A stretch of DNA of 64,000 nucleotides, taken from the NCBI RefSeq assembly GCF_000002995.4, contig NW_025062476.1:11530501-11594500 (forward strand), given 5' to 3'. The notes below the pieces were generated by a model. That model did not search any database, was not told the DNA's origin, and saw only the letters and a list, made by a program, of their open reading frames with translations. Each line of letters starts with the position of its first letter. Position 1 is the first letter of the stretch. The translations under genes were made by a program, and so were the position numbers. The DNA comes from Brugia malayi (lineage: Eukaryota > Nematoda > Chromadorea > Rhabditida > Onchocercidae). This document shows positions 24,061 to 39,152 of the stretch, piece after piece.

Positions 24061-27000
24061 GTATTATATTCACTGAGTCATCATTACATTATTATTTCAT
24101 TCATATGTTTTATCAATGTTCCATTTTTAATCAATAAAATAGAAAAAAACAGCAAATAATTACTTATAATTTATTAGCTTTTGCTTTCATATTTTTATCT
24201 AAAAATTTAAAAGTGTTTCTGATAAAATTTAACTAATATTATCAAAAAAAAAAAAAACGATATAAAGAAAATGATTTGCAATTATTTCTTTTTTGATTGG
24301 TTTTTTTTTTTTTACTTTTTTCTAAAAAAATTCAAAAAATAAACTATTTGAAACTATGTTTTTTGCAGAATGTGAAAAAGTTATAAAATATAATTGTTTC
24401 ACATTTTGTAGTAATATATTCTTAATTAAACTTTTTTGATTTCATATTAAAAAAAAAAATTTTCTTCAACAATGATAATAAATGATAATGGCTTTGAGTT
24501 GTCGTTGACGGATGTCATAAATGTTTAATGGGACCAAAAAAAAAGCAATGAGTGAATGAATGATATGATATGATGACGAGAACCTTATCAGTGTTTTTCA
24601 ATCTATTGTTGTTTTCTTTTTTTTTTTTGCTTTCCCTCTTCGCCACTTATCATTTATCATTAGCTTTAATCTAAAATAAAATTAATCATTTAGGAAAAAC
24701 TTATAAAAAACTTTTGAAAAATTAAAAATTACTTTTTTTTTTTCTTACACTCATAGTAATATTAATTTATTATTTGTTAATTTTTTCTTTTTCCTTATGA
24801 TTGTTAGTGAGATAAAAAAGAAAGAAAATTTTTTTCATTCTCATCTTAATCTAATAATGTTTTTGAAAATTTTTTCCAATTAAAAAATTATTTATTGTTG
24901 ATTTGATAAAATAAGAATAAAATTTTAACATTCAACAAAAACAGAAAAAAGTATGAAGAAGAGAATGCTGAGAAAATGCATTAAATGATATTAGAAATGA
25001 TGAAAAATCGAAGCAGAAATAGTTTGAATGAAATTAGAAGCGCAAATATCTCATAAAAATTTACATAAAAGAAAAAAATGAAACTGTTAACTTTAATTCT
25101 GGAATAATTATACAAAAGTAAATAGTTACTAGTAAGTTTTTGTATTAAAAAACATTAATAATATAAAAAAGAAAATTTGAAAAAAAAAAAAAAGAAAAAC
25201 GAATATGCAAAAAATACAAACTTTTGCAAAAATGTAATGCATTTCATTTTTAATTAAATTTTTTTTTTTTTTTTTTTGTATTAAAAAACAGAAAATGAAC
25301 TTTTCTGTGAAAAAAAAAATCAAAACTGAATTTGACTAAATTGTACTTTATACTTAAAAAAAGAAAAGTGAATTTTCCATATTTTTTTTTTTATGATACA
25401 GATTTATTATTTTTATGATTTCATTGATTTCATCTAAGAAAAGTGAATTTCCATATTTTTTTTTTTATGATACAGAATTTTTATGATTTCATTGATTTCA
25501 TTTTTTCTTTTTTTTTTTTTTGTAATTTTTCATTTTTATGATTGGATTGATCTCATTTTCTTTGCCTTTTTTTTTTTTTTTAATTTTCGTTTTATTTTAT
25601 TTTTGTTCTAGCTTTAGTTTTTATTAGCGTCATTAATTTTAATCTTGCACTTTTTCTAATCCAATGCATTTTCCATCTTATTTCATTAGTGAAAATAAAA
25701 AAAGAAAAAGGAAAGCTAAATACTATAGCTGAAGATTTAGTTTTATTTTCCTTCCTCTTTGCTTTTTTTTTTTTCGAGATTCAAATGCTTCATAATTCCA
25801 ATGCTTAATTGTAATGCTAAATTTTCACGTTTTTCACGCCAAGTTTTTACGTTTTTTAATTGCCTAATAGATTTAATACGCAATTCCTATGTGAAAATTT
25901 TGCACTTATTTACACAAAAAAAAAAAAATAAAATATTCTAGAAGGGATTTATTCTAGTTACAAAAATATTTTGAATTAAAATAAATGCCCAATTAAAAAA
26001 TTTATTTTAATTAAAACAAAGAAAAAATTAGGATTCATTTTTTTCTCTGCAAAATTATTCATACCAAAATTTTTAGATTATTTTTTGCATTTTCTTAGTT
26101 TTATTCTATCAATTTATTTTTTCTTAACAAAAAAATAAGAAAAAAAAAAAAAAAAAAAAACGAAAAAATTCTCAACCAATAAATATACCATATTTTTTAT
26201 TCAAATAAAATCCATAGTTCTTCATATTGACATTTTCATTGTCGAATTTTTTTTATAAAATTAAATTGCTAAGCTATTTTTGTATGGAATAATAATATCC
26301 CATTTGACGGTTTCATGCAAATTGCAAATTTAAAAAAATTAAATAAAAAAAAAAAAAAAATGCTTCTGTAAGCATTCATTTCATTTCATCTGTGAAATTA
26401 TATCACATCTGCTGGTATCTGCAATGAAATTTTCAAAATTCCGTACAAAAAAAAAAAAAAAAAAAAATTGAATAAAAAATTTTAGAACTTATTTCAATTT
26501 ACTCATCGCATAATATAATATTGCAGTATTGCATCAATTCAAGTTATCATAGAAATGATATAATACCTAAATTTAAATCATATATTGTTTAAATTTATTA
26601 TCATATTGTTAAAGTAATCACAATTTAAACATTATATTAGATATTTTTCTCAAAAATGAAAAATTTAATTTTATTAAATTATGACGAAATATAATGTGAA
26701 TGAAATAAAATTATTTCCTTTAGCTCATTTTATTTTATTTTATTGTTTTTCTTTTTCTTTTTGTAGCTAAATTTTTATTGATTTTACAATAAATTTTTTT
26801 TTTTTTTGTTTTCATAATTTCGAAAAGCTAAAATGAAGAAAGAAATGATGAAATTTTAGCATCGTTTGATTTTCACTTTATGAAATTTAAATTTTTTTTT
26901 TTTTATTTAAAGTAGGAAAATTTTTTTTTTTTTTATTTTGCTGCACTGTTAATATTTTCTTTCAAATTTTGATTGTCAAATAGCTATTTTCTTATAAAAC

Positions 27001-27274
27001 AAAGTGAAATTCATTTGTTTCTTAATAATTTAAAATTTTCGCTCAGAAAATATTTCTTTTTTTGTAACTATAATTTTTAATATGAAATTATGCTATTGTA
27101 TATTTTCATAAATTATATATTACACTTTTCTCATACAAATAAGCCAAATCATTTCTAGAACTTTCGCTTTCTTTTTTTAATCTTTAAAAAAAAATGTGAC
27201 AACAAATCATCAGCGATAATTTAGTTTATAGTCCTTCTGACTGTTTCATTTTAGTTTTTAAAAGGACACATAGC

Positions 27275-27550
27275 ATTAGCTTGTCATTTAGCGGCTTCCT
27301 CAAAATTTGTCAATCAGCTAACTATTTCCTTTAATTTGCTGATCGTTTAACGGCTTCCTTTAATTTAATACTTTCCATTAATTTGCTAGTCATTTAACTG
27401 CTTCCTTTCTTTAATTTTGCAAGCTTCTTTCAATTTATCAACCGTCTAGTTGTTTCCTATAATTTGCTAGTCATTTAATTGTTTCCTTTAATTTGTCATT
27501 CATCTAATTGCTTCCTTTTATTTGCTAGACATTTAACTACTTTCTTTAAT
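27275..27550. repeat. Degenerate ~29-bp tandem repeat
   Basis: About nine diverged copies of a unit like TTGCTAGTCATTTAATTG followed by TTTCCTTTAA, with many substitutions and small length changes. No coding sense. Confidence 0.75.
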
Positions 27551-28544
27551 TCATATTTTTTTCTTTCTTGTTGTTTAAGTTATTATTGTATATCTGATTT
27601 ATCATTTGTGGTAAGCAAATAAGTAAAAAAGTTATCTTCTTATCTCTTCTTTTTTCCACCACTTTTCTCATTTCATTTTATTTCAGTTTTTTAAATCTTT
27701 CTGTCACTTATAACTTAATCCATTTGAAATAACTGATTTATCTTAATGTGACAGCAAAATGTCCCATTTATGAAATGCCTAATATGGAAAAAAGCATCAA
27801 AAAATAATAGTGATGAAAAGAAAATCCTTTTGATATTTATATAAATTCTTTTTTTTTTTTCTAATAGAGTGAATTTTTTCGAATAAATTTGCATAAATAT
27901 TCGAGAAATATTTGAAAAATATATCATAAAAAAAAATAATTTTATCTTAAAGAACGAATTATTTGCTAATTTTCCTTTTCAATGTGCTAAATTATATGAA
28001 ATATTTGAATGTAATTTTAGCAATTTTAATTTTCTCATTAATTTAAGGAATAATTCGCATTTTTTTTCTTTTAATGTCAATAATTTCACATATTTGCATT
28101 TATCAACCAAATATTGTTAAATTTGAAAAGATAAAAAACGAGAAAAAAAACTTTCATTTATTGTATTATTAAAAACATAAAATGAAATAAATTATTTTAT
28201 TTTTATCAATTACGCATTTTCTGCACATTTATATCATTTAAATATTGCAGTGATAAATGAATTGTATCATTTGTATTTCATATCTAATAGAAGTATTTTC
28301 TTCTTCCTTCCTTCCTTCCATTTTCGTTTTCCATTTCAAATTTAATTTTTCCTTCTCTTTTCATTTTATCTTTGATTCAATCAATGATTTTTTTTTCATA
28401 AAAATTAATTTATAATTATAAGATAATTGAAATGGAAAATTTTAAATTTGAACAAATTTTTTGTCAGGCTAATTTGCACAGTACAAAATGATTCTGTGAT
28501 ATGTAAATATTTTAATAATGATTTTATCAACATGAAGGTTGTAT

Positions 28545-28795
28545 TGAAGAGTGGATAGATAGATAAATATGACGGATGGATGAACGGATGTACGGATAAA
28601 TGGACACGTGAACGGATGACGAGTGTATGAATGATGTATGCATGGATGAACAGATGATCGGATAGATGATGGATGAATAGATGGCTGAGCGGATGGATGG
28701 ACGGATGGGACGGATGGTTGTGTGGACGGAACAATGTGTATAAAAGAATGATGGACGGATAAATGGAGTGATGGTATGGAATGAATGATCCGGAA
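28545..28795. repeat. Degenerate GGAT/ATGG-type repeat
   Basis: Dense GGATG, GGACGGAT, GATGGATG and CGGATG words, as from a decayed (GGAT)n tract with interspersed AC changes. It is much more GC-rich than its surroundings. The minus-strand frames rich in His-Pro-Ser-Ile are by-products. Confidence 0.85.
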
Positions 28796-30299
28796 CCGAT
28801 CCATTATTAAAACTAAAAATTTACGATATATATATATGGATTGAAAACATCTTTGTTGCCAGAGACATATCTTCTATCCATTGGATATAAATAAAATTAG
28901 GATAATGAGGACGATCTCCTGGGAGCACTTTTCTTGAAGACTTTACCGATTGTAGGAAAAGAATACAAAGAAGCAATGAACACGGAAAAAGGAAAAAGAT
29001 ACAAAGACAAATAGGAAAGATCTTTGAGTTTCAAATAAATCAACTCTTGATAAGTTTACTCTTCCACAACACAAAGATGTAAATAACTTCATTCCATTTT
29101 GAAATAAATATCTGCAATTCTATGCTAAAACATATACACGCAAACATGCGTCACGCACGAATATATGCCTTTCATATTTATTTTCTAATTCTTACATCAT
29201 TTCGTTTACAATCTTTTTACTTTAACCAATTATGGAGAAAGTAACATTTCAGAAATTTGTAAAGAAGCAAAACGAAAGCAACTGGGAATCCTGCAATTGA
29301 TTAGTTTACATCATTATAAAGAGGAAATTCATGGCAATAAGATTTTGAAACATATCTCATCTCTGTTTATTCTATCTTCGTTCTCATCTTCAATATTTCC
29401 TAACTGAAATAATTTTTTTTTTTTTTTTTACTTTTCATAATAACTGTCGCATTATCATTTGATAATTGTTTTATATTTGATAGCAATTGTCTTATTATCA
29501 TTTAGTAATTATCTAAGTTTTAATAATAATTATAATAATATCAGTTACTACCTGTCTTACTTTCGATCGTAATTATCATATTAACACTTGATTCGTTTTA
29601 ATTTTGATAATATTTATCACAAATTATTTTGCCATTTATTCTATCCCATTTATTGTATCTGATATTGTTCCTAGATATAATTCATCAAAGAAGAATTTGA
29701 AATTAAAGCAATTTTTGTGATTTTTATTAAGAAATAATCAATTAGACAGATAATTTTATAAGCAAGCTTGTTGAGTTAGTTTAATTTTCTACATAAATTG
29801 AAGTCATGTAATCACAAAAATTTTTAGGATTTTTTACCAAATAATTGCAATATGTTGAATGAATAAATGAATGAGATATTTAAAAATTTATCCAGTACTT
29901 CCCAATTATTATTTTCATACAAATTTTTGTCTGCATTAAATTGTACATTATTTTTTTAACTTCAGTTGCATGCTTACTTATCTATTTACTTATCTGGTTT
30001 CTTAAGACAGATGATTGAAATATTTCTCCATATCTATATCATTTAGCAATTACTTTATCTATAAAATATCTATTTTTCATATGTCATACTAAAAAAAAAT
30101 TTTGAAGACTGGAAAAATTTTTCAGCTAAAAATTTTAAGTTGAAATTTAACGGCGGAACAGACTTGAAATTTTCTTCTGCACTTTTCTATTACCAACGAC
30201 ATAAAAAATTAAAAAAAAAAAGAATGTAGCACTTTCTAAAGTATCTCAGCTGAATAGTCTGACAGCATTTCTGCACTATGTTAAGCCTTAAATTTGTTA

Positions 30300-30575
30300 C
30301 ATGGCCATTACAGTAACCAGTATTCTGAGTAAAGATATTACGGTAGTTCTTGCTGTGTTCAATATTTTGAGTTAGAGTGATACAGTAGTAACCACTACTG
30401 TATTCAGTATTTTGAGTCAAACGTTACGGTATCCGACAGGGTCATAGACTCATTACAATAACTAACTATGTAGCAAATATTTTGGGCCTTGAGAATATTA
30501 CAACAACTGTTACTGTATTCAATAATTCAAAAGTAGTTTGTTACAGTAAGCATTACTGTATTCCCCATTACTGTA
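30300..30575. repeat. Degenerate ~43-bp tandem repeat
   Basis: The words TTACAGTA/TTACGGTA recur at about 30309, 30338, 30380 and 30424 alongside repeated CAGTATTTTGAGT and ACTGTATTC. The clearest spacings are 42-44 bp. Copies after 30430 are more decayed. Confidence 0.65.
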
Positions 30576-31900
30576 TACAGATAACTGTTTCCTTTCAGCT
30601 ACAATCTCCAACTTTTTTTGGCGCAACATAACCTATGCTGAGAAATAAATGGAGAAATACTGAATTCAGTAATAAGCCATAACTTCTCATGGATCACAAT
30701 AAGACTTTTCATTTTTTTTCATGAATGTTACTTTCAAGGTAAACTTGCTAGCTACCATATGCGACCAATCAAGGAAAACTACATGGAAAACTAGCAATAC
30801 TATCCTTGTTTCAAATTATTTTAAATTACGAACAAAATTACTGGCAGCATTTGTAAGGCAAAGTACAGTTAGAGTAACTTCGTTTCTTTTTTTTTTTTTT
30901 TTTTAAAGTATTCAATGGCTTTAGGTAGTTTATTTCTTTTTTTAAAGCAAAGATAAAAAAACATTTTATTTTTCGAGATAGGAAGATCTATTGATGATAA
31001 AAAATATCATATGATCCGCATTTTCTCGTTCTCAAATGTGGGTTCGTCATTTAGAAAGGAATGAAATCGAAATAGCTAATAAAATAAGACAACTTCCAGA
31101 TAGACTTAAAAAGAAAAGGAAAAAAAAAAATCTTTAACAAAAATGACACACCCATGAAGTTATTTAATATCACTACTAGTCTGTTAAAGCTTTTCTTCCG
31201 CATCTGTTTTCGCATAAATATTCCATCTTTTTTGAGAGCTTTCATTTTACTTCAAATTCATTAAGCAACTGATTAAGTAATTATTATACTAAGCTAATAA
31301 TTTCTTTGACATTTTTTCCGCCTACTTCAAAACTTTAACATTTACATTATCATTTCACACTTTTAATTGCGCCATTTGTTATCATACGAATGATTGACAT
31401 TTCTCATTCTTAAATATTACTTCATTTCCTTTTGATCGCTAATGCCAATAGATTTTAGTCATAGTAAATAGATAATTTTAAAGATATTTTTTTTTTTTTT
31501 AAAAAAAGTGATAAAATAATACCCATTGAAAGAAACGAAATGAGTATGAAGAAAAAAATGAAAATGATCTTCTTTGATCCGGTAAATTTATACTATAAAC
31601 AGAATGTGATTAAATTGTATGCATAAGCACATGAGTGCGCAAAATATTTGCACACATTAATATATTCATATTGTATTTCATAGTTTCCTTTGTTTTCCAG
31701 AAATATTCTAAACCGGAAAGTATGATCAATCTTTTGGTGGTAAAATGAAAAACGGTAGAGAAATTGGAATATTATTTTCCATGTTTTTGATTTGTTTGTA
31801 AATTTTAAAACAAAATTTTTTTCACCAATTCTTTTTCTTCTGACATCCTAGCTAATCTTCCAAACTGTAAATAGTTAACATAACAAAAGGCTCCACATCA

Positions 31901-31943
31901 AGAGAGAGAGAGAGGGAGAGAGAGAGGGAGAGAGAGGGGAGAA
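31901..31943. repeat. (GA)n/(GGGA) microsatellite
   Basis: GA tract interrupted by GGGAGA units. Confidence 0.9.
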
Positions 31944-33705
31944 ATGAAACTGGATGAAATTTGTAAGTATTAAAAAAAAAATGTGTCAGATATATTAGGA
32001 AGCGATCGTATATAGTCTCTTAAAAAGTGTCATTTTTTGATTTGTTTATGAAGGAATAGAATTTTTAAAAAAACTTTTTTTACTAACTTTTAGTTTTGCA
32101 TTAATTTTGGCACTAATTATTAAAAGATAATGCAATTAAAAAATTTTTAATGTTTTCTATCAACATTTCAGTTAAGAAAAAAAAAATTTTTTTTTTGAAG
32201 AAAATTTAAAAACTTTTATTCAAAATTAAATGTTGCTTTTTAAGAAGCTTATCAGATTCAAAAAAAAAAAAAAAATGATTGTAGAAAAATGTTTACTTCA
32301 TAGTAGTAAGTAATTTTAATGAAGTATTTCTTCTCTTCAACATATAAATTTTTCATTAACATGAATTCATCAATAACATTAGTAATTCAAGTAAGTGATA
32401 ATTAATAATTGAAATAGCAACAGGAATGAAACTATTTAAGTGCAATAAAATTAGAAGTAATGTTAATATCTATCTTTTTTCCTCTTTGCTTCACTTCATG
32501 GCAAATTTTAATTTGTAATTTTGACGAAACAAACAAATGTATTTTAATAAAATTGTATAGTTTAATTGTGTATTACAGTTTATCATAAATAAATCGAAGT
32601 TTTGACAAATTCAACTGTATAACTTTTAGTGGTAATTATTTTGAAAAATTCATTTGTAATGATATTAGTAGTATTAGTAATAATCTGTACTGATTTATTT
32701 ATAATCCTTTTATAACAGTCATTTATTTTTCTAATTTTATTCATTCAGTTGTCACACATTTATTTTTGTGTTACAAAAATACCAAAAAAATGTTGTATTG
32801 AAATTATATTTATATATGGGTATTTCATCTATTCATTTAATTAATCATTTATAAAGTTATTAACCACGTTTTATTTATTTACAAACTTAATTTTACCTTA
32901 AAATATAATTAAAATTAAGTATTTTATTCACTAATTTAGAATTTAATTACTTATTATCAACATATATGTACTAATTCGAGCAATAACTTTGCTTATTTGC
33001 TTGAATAAATCAGATTTATATAATTTAGGTTTTATTTATATATTTTTATTTCTTATTTATTGATTTGATTATAATTCAATGGTTTTGCTTATTTGCAAAT
33101 TATCACTATAAAAATTTCTCAAAAAATATAAGTAAAATAAAATATAGAAAAGATGCATTAAAATATCTCAAATGAAAACCAATAATTTTAAAAGAGTAAA
33201 AAAGAAAATCATAATGTCTCCCATGATAATTCAGTCATCTCTGGGATTTAAGATAATTAGAATTGTTTTATCTTTTCGATATGATATTTTAGAAATAAAA
33301 TGATAGAAATTAATGTTTTCTAAGTTAAATATCCTATTGTTCAAAAAAAAAAAAATTTTTTTACATTTTTAACTAAAACGTTTAAATTAGTGTTTACAAT
33401 TATTTCTTTCGTTTTTCTAATGGTATTAGAAAATTAACGCAGACATTATAAATTTTATATCATTTTTTTAAAGTAATATTTTAAAAAAGTGAAATAAACT
33501 AAATGATCAAAATGTCATATGCATATAAAAATACGTTGACATTTTCATTTAACTCTACATTCATGCATATTATGTTCCATTGATTGTTAATTAATAAGGT
33601 TTAAGTGAAATCTTAATCTTTCATTTAATAATTTTCAATGATTTGATAATAATATTTCATATAATTTTAATAACCAAAGTAGTGAGATAGATGAAAAATA
33701 CTATG

Positions 33706-33768
33706 TAACATGCAACATGCAGCATGCAGCATGCAACACAAACATACATCCACACACACACACACACG
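33706..33768. repeat. CATGCAG heptamer repeat and (CA)n
   Basis: About four to five copies of CATGCAA/CATGCAG (33708-33738), followed by about nine CA dinucleotides (33750-33768) ending in CACGTGTGCAC, which is itself palindromic. Confidence 0.85.
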
Positions 33769-35321
33769 TGTGCACATATGTATATAAATATGCATCAATT
33801 AGTTAAATTAATCAAAATATTTTGATAAAATTGAATATGAAAGCCTTTTATAAAAAGCGTTTATAAAAAATTTTTAGTTTAATAAATTAAACATTAGTGG
33901 GGAAAAAATAAAAATATGCAATGATTTAAAGAGAAATTTTTCAAATGTCATATTTTTATTTAATTCTATTAAAATAATATTAAACATTTTTAAATGATTT
34001 TTTTTTTTTTTTTTTTTTTTGTGATCATAACTTTTGATCAATTTAACATTTATTTAATTAGCAATCATTTAATTGCTGCATGATAATTATTGATACTAGT
34101 TCATCATTTCAATAAATAAAATTGTTAACAAATATTAAACAAAAACAGTGAAAACTTTTAGCATGAAAAGGAATGGTTAAAGTTTATGTTAAAAATAAAA
34201 GGAAATTCGATTGAAATTTTATATTATTTCAAAAATATTATTCCAACCATTTTCTTTTCCTTCTCTAATCAATATATTATCATTTATTATTTCATTTTAA
34301 ATATTTATATTGCATTCATGTTTACATTTTAAGCATTATTCTATTCATTTGTTGTTAACGTAGATGAAGCGATAAATTCAATAAAATTACTTTTTGATTT
34401 GATATTTTGCAATAACTAATGAACAAATATTTTATGATAAAATATGCCACATTGATTAATTTGATTGTAATTGGAGCTAAGTAAGTAATTTAAAGTTAAG
34501 TAATTGTTATTTGGGCTAAGATTAAATAGCAAAATAGGAATTAAAAATTTGCTATATAATTAGATATCGAATAATTCAAATGGATGAATTATTTTTTATA
34601 ATTATACAAAAAAAAATTTTTTTTATGATGCTTTAGTAATGAAATTTCAGTTGTTTTATTAAAATTGTTGAAGATTTGTTTAATTAGTTGAATTATTTAA
34701 GCTTGAATTGATTTCATTGCTAACAAAAAACTGACAGTAATGAAGTGCAAAAGTTTATTCTCAATTGTTACATTATAATTAGAAATTAGTTAAATTTTTA
34801 ATACATATTTAATAAATACATATTTTAAATTTCATTCAAATTTTTGTTTATTTATTAGATTTTTATTCTTAGTAAAATTTTTGCCAAAATTATTAACATT
34901 TTGTTACATTTATTTCTCTCTATTAGTACGATATAATTTAATTTTGAGTGACAACGAATCATCAAATGGAAATTGAGATGGAAACAAGGAGAAGAATAAA
35001 TAATAGATTTAGTAAATATGCCTGAGGTATCTCATTAATTATCATGAAAGCATTCTTAGAAAAAAAAAAAAGAAAATAAAATAAATAGCTATTTGCTTAT
35101 ATTTATTAATTTTCTAATTTATTAGTCAAAATAATGAATAAATAAAAAATAAAAATATATATCAATATTATAATTAGAAACATTTAAAATATTGATTTGA
35201 ATAATTTCGAATTTTTTTTTTTTTTTATTTCATTTAATTTTTTTCCATTTAAAGTACATACATGAGAAATTTGTTTTTTGAAAAATTTAGTAATGAATAA
35301 TTTTATTTGGACGCCTTTATT

Positions 35322-35322
35322 C

Positions 35323-35365
<43 letters not shown>

Positions 35366-35395
35366 TAATAATGATTAATGATAATGATAATAATG
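35322..35395. repeat. (AAT)n microsatellite
   Basis: Twelve or more AAT units, decaying into AACAAT and GATAAT variants. Confidence 0.9.
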
Positions 35396-36734
35396 AGAAT
35401 ATTTAGAAAAAATAAAAAATAAATGAGCTAAAAACAAAAAAAAATGCGCAATATTGTGCAGTAATGTACTTCCATTATCGCTAATTCATCTTTTTTTTTT
35501 TCTTCCTTTTATTCTAAGCAGAAAAAAACAAAACAAAAAAAAAAAAAGAAAACTAAGGCTTAAAAGAAGTTGCAACTGGTCAAAAGCTATTTTCTGCTTG
35601 AAAAAATAAATCTTAATATTATGATTTCTTAGCAAATAATAAAAAAAAAAAGCTAATGCATTTTTTTTTCTTTTTTTGCATACAAAATAAGTATAAGTAA
35701 AATGTAAGCTAAAAGATATTTATCAAAATCTTTTAATTCTTACAAATCAATAAAATTGAAATTTTAAGCAAAAAAAAAAAAAAAAAAAAAAGAAAAGAAA
35801 GGTATGCTAAATATATTAGCAAAGTATTTTAAATCAATAAAATTGAAGTTTTTTTTTTTTTTCCTTTTCTTTTTTACATTGAAAAAGATACTATTTTAGA
35901 AAAATACTATTTTCTTGAAGAATGAAATTTTTTTCTTTGATGAAAATGTGGAGTATTTTTAGAGTGTTATTCCTTTTATTACACTAATTTCTTTTTTTTT
36001 GTTTAGTAAATAAATAAAGTATATTTGTTGTTTAGAAAGATTATACTACTTTAGAATTATTAGAGGGTAAACAAATCAACAATATATGATAAAAGTTAAT
36101 TCTGTAACTTTCATTACCAAAATCATTGATGAAATAAAAATAACTTATATCTTCTGCTTTTTATTTTATTACACTACTTTCGAAATAATTAAAACTTAAT
36201 AAAGTAAAATTTCATTAACAAAATAACTGAAAAAAGAAAGTTAAATTTCGTTTTTCTTTTAGTGAAAAAATATAATGACAAGTAACAGATGACAAAAATT
36301 TGGTCATTTCAAATATTTCGCATTTTTTAATTTTTAACCTATCATTATTAGTAATTTTTTTTTTAGATTTAAATTAATGTAACATTTGTAAATATTCCCT
36401 TTAAATTAAAATAGATATTTGTATGAAATTTTAAACAAAAATTCATTTAAAAAATGGAATTACAAATCATTGTATTTTTCTAAAAAATATTCAATGATTT
36501 TTGGTTGTGATAACTGTTAAAAAAATAGTGATAACCATTCAATGATAACCTCCTGCAAAATTGTAATAGCTTTTCAGTGATAATTTTTATTCAGTCAAAA
36601 AAGCAGAAATTAATCTTTGAAATAAAAGAATTGAAAATTTTTGCGACAAAAAATTTCAATTTATTAGATTGCAATAAATATTATGGAATCTTACAATTTA
36701 GAGCGTTGCTGTTATTATTGTTGAAATTATTCAC

Positions 36735-36862
36735 TTTCTGATATTAAACAATAAACAACAACAACAAACAATATTGAGCAAGGAACAACAAAAACAACAA
36801 CGAGCAAAGAACAAATAAACAACGAAAAAATAATAATTAACAATGAACAACAACAATTAAAA
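36735..36862. repeat. CAA-rich low-complexity tract
   Basis: Irregular repeats of AACAACAA and GAACAA. The plus strand could read Gln/Asn-rich, but stops interrupt every frame. Confidence 0.7.
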
Positions 36863-37316
36863 GACACTTCAGATTAAACTTTGACTTCAATTTATGGCTA
36901 AATTTTAAAGCCTTTATTCCAGTGAGTTGCATATTTGTATATATATTATCAAACTTCTAATTTACTTTAAACAATTTAATTATCAATTATAATTGCTCAT
37001 TTATTATTGTTAATTGTTTATCAATAAAATAATCAAATGCATAACTTTCATTTCATTCATTTTTCTTTTCTTAATTTTTCAACAAATCAATCAAACATTA
37101 AATGATGATTTTAAAAAAAAGAAAAGAAAAAAACGAAAAGTAATTCATTGATTTTTTTTTTTGACAAATTTTATAAATTTTAGAAATTTGAAAAATAATC
37201 TTTGTAAATTTCAAAGTATTTTTTTACAATTATTAAAATATCATTTTTTTTTTTTCTATTTTTTCTCGTTTTTTTCTCCTTTTTTTTTTTTTTTTCCTCC
37301 CAGTATATTTTATAAG

Positions 37317-37531
37317 AAATGATTGTTGCGGTTGCCCTTGAGGATAATTTAATAGTTGATGGATGAATGAACTGCAAAAGAAACGAATATATTTATGTTT
37401 TTGAAAATTGCTATTAATTCCCTGGTGATAGTAAAACTTTGGTTGAATTCTTCTTCATTTAGAAATAAATAATCCAAAACACTACTAATATTGAAACCTT
37501 TTTTGAGAAAGATTGAATTTGTCACAATCAT
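37317..37531. other. GC-richer island, possible isolated exon(s)
   Basis: About 215 bp of non-repetitive sequence with clearly more G+C than its flanks. On the minus strand a 60-codon frame (ATG at 37531) reads as ordinary protein sequence (GFNISSVLDYLFLNEEEF), and a TTTTGCAG acceptor at about 37379 precedes a second open segment (HQLLNYPQGQPQQSF in one frame). The plus strand also has a short frame, MIVAVALEDNLIVDG. I could not join these into one gene. It could be a decayed gene fragment. Confidence 0.3.
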
Positions 37532-39097
37532 TTCTTTTCATTTTAAACATACAATTGATAATATCAAGAAATGCTTTATATTATAGTTTCCTTTTTAATT
37601 TAATTTAAACATATTATAAATTTAATTACAAAAAAAAAGAAGAAATATTTTTAAATTCATAACTTGTAGGATTTTTGTACAAAAAATAATATTTTAAAAA
37701 AATTATAAGATATTAATTTATGAAATTTGTCAATTATAAAATGCTATTTTACGAAATTCTCTCATTTTCTTTCTTTTTTTTTTTTTTTTTTTTCTATGCT
37801 ATGTATATGTGACATTTTTTTTTTTAATTTAATTTAAAAATATTATAAATATAATTGCAAAAAATAAAAAAGGAATATTTTTACAATCTAATTTATAACT
37901 CATACAGTTAGTATTAAAATAATATTTTATAAAATTTGTCGTTTTTTTTTTTCTTTTTTTTAATATTTTTTCTTTTACAGTTTAATTTATAGTACATATA
38001 ATTTGTATAAAAAATTATTTTATATAATTTTGTCAAACAAAAATTTTGATTTATTTCTTTTATTAGTTTGTCTTTTTTTTTTTCTTTTTTTGCAATATTA
38101 CCATAAATGTTGCTGAAATAAAAAAAAAAAAATAATACAAATTTATTTGCATAATTATGCATTTCCTTATATCGATAACTTTTTTTTTTTGTTTACAATA
38201 TCTAATTTTTTCTTGATAATTTTTATTAAATATTTAATAATTTTTTCGAGAATAATCGATTGAAATAAATTTTTTTTTCGAAAGTTCATTTTATTATAAA
38301 AGAGCATTAAAAAAAAAAAAAGCATTCTAACAATAAATTAGTGAAATTTGATTGAATTGATCATTAATATTTCTGTTTTTTTTTTTTTGAAATAGAATTA
38401 TTTTACAATGTTAATCATTTACAGAATTAAATTTTAAACCATATTATTCTCAATTAGTGCTACAATGTAAGATTTTTTTTTTAATATAATTAAAAATTTT
38501 ATTTTAAACATTTTTTTCAACATTTTAATACAAAGCTCTGAGTCAAAACTCTATTTGATATTGAATTTCATACAAGATTGACATTTATAATTCACTTAAA
38601 TGACATAAATTATCCTTTAATTTATCATTCGAGAAAAAAAGAATTGTTTTAAAAATACGTTGTTTTATTGATAAATGTTAAAATACTCTTTTTGAAACAT
38701 TCAAAAGTTTTTCAAAATGATTTCAAGTTCATTTCAGCACATATATATATATGATTTAAAATTTGAAATATCATTTTAAGGAAAGAAAATTATTCCAAAT
38801 ACAAATTCAAAAAAAAAAGAGAAAAAAAAAGAAAAAATAATCAATTTAATAGATATTAGTTTTTATCAATACAATTATATTATTCTAAAAGTTTCTTTTT
38901 CCTTTTTTTTTCTGAATTTAAAATTTAAAAATTAATTAATTATAGTTAAAAAGTACGAATTTTTTAAAGAAAAAAATAAAAAATATTACAAAAATCTACT
39001 TACTGAATAATGATTCATGCATTATTTCACTTCTCTTTTAATCTATTGTTTACAAAATGAGAATATATCAATTCTAAATTATCAGAAAATTAGTTTC

Positions 39098-39152
39098 ATT
39101 CTTTCTTTCTTTCTTTCTCCCTTCCTTTCTCTCTCACTCCCTCTCTCCATCT
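39098..39152. repeat. (TTTC)n / CT-rich tract
   Basis: About four TTTC units (39101-39118), then CCTT and CTCT words. Confidence 0.8.

Noticed and set aside
23564..24073. 169-codon minus-strand frame (ITPLYSPIAIHRNS repeats)
   Set aside because: It is the 43-bp minisatellite read through its three frames; no splice or start context and pure repeat composition.
28405..28804. Two overlapping His/Ser/Pro-rich minus-strand frames
   Set aside because: By-products of the decayed GGAT repeat; adjacent frames show the same composition.
36735..36862. Gln/Asn-rich protein segment
   Set aside because: All frames are interrupted; simple CAA-type repeat.
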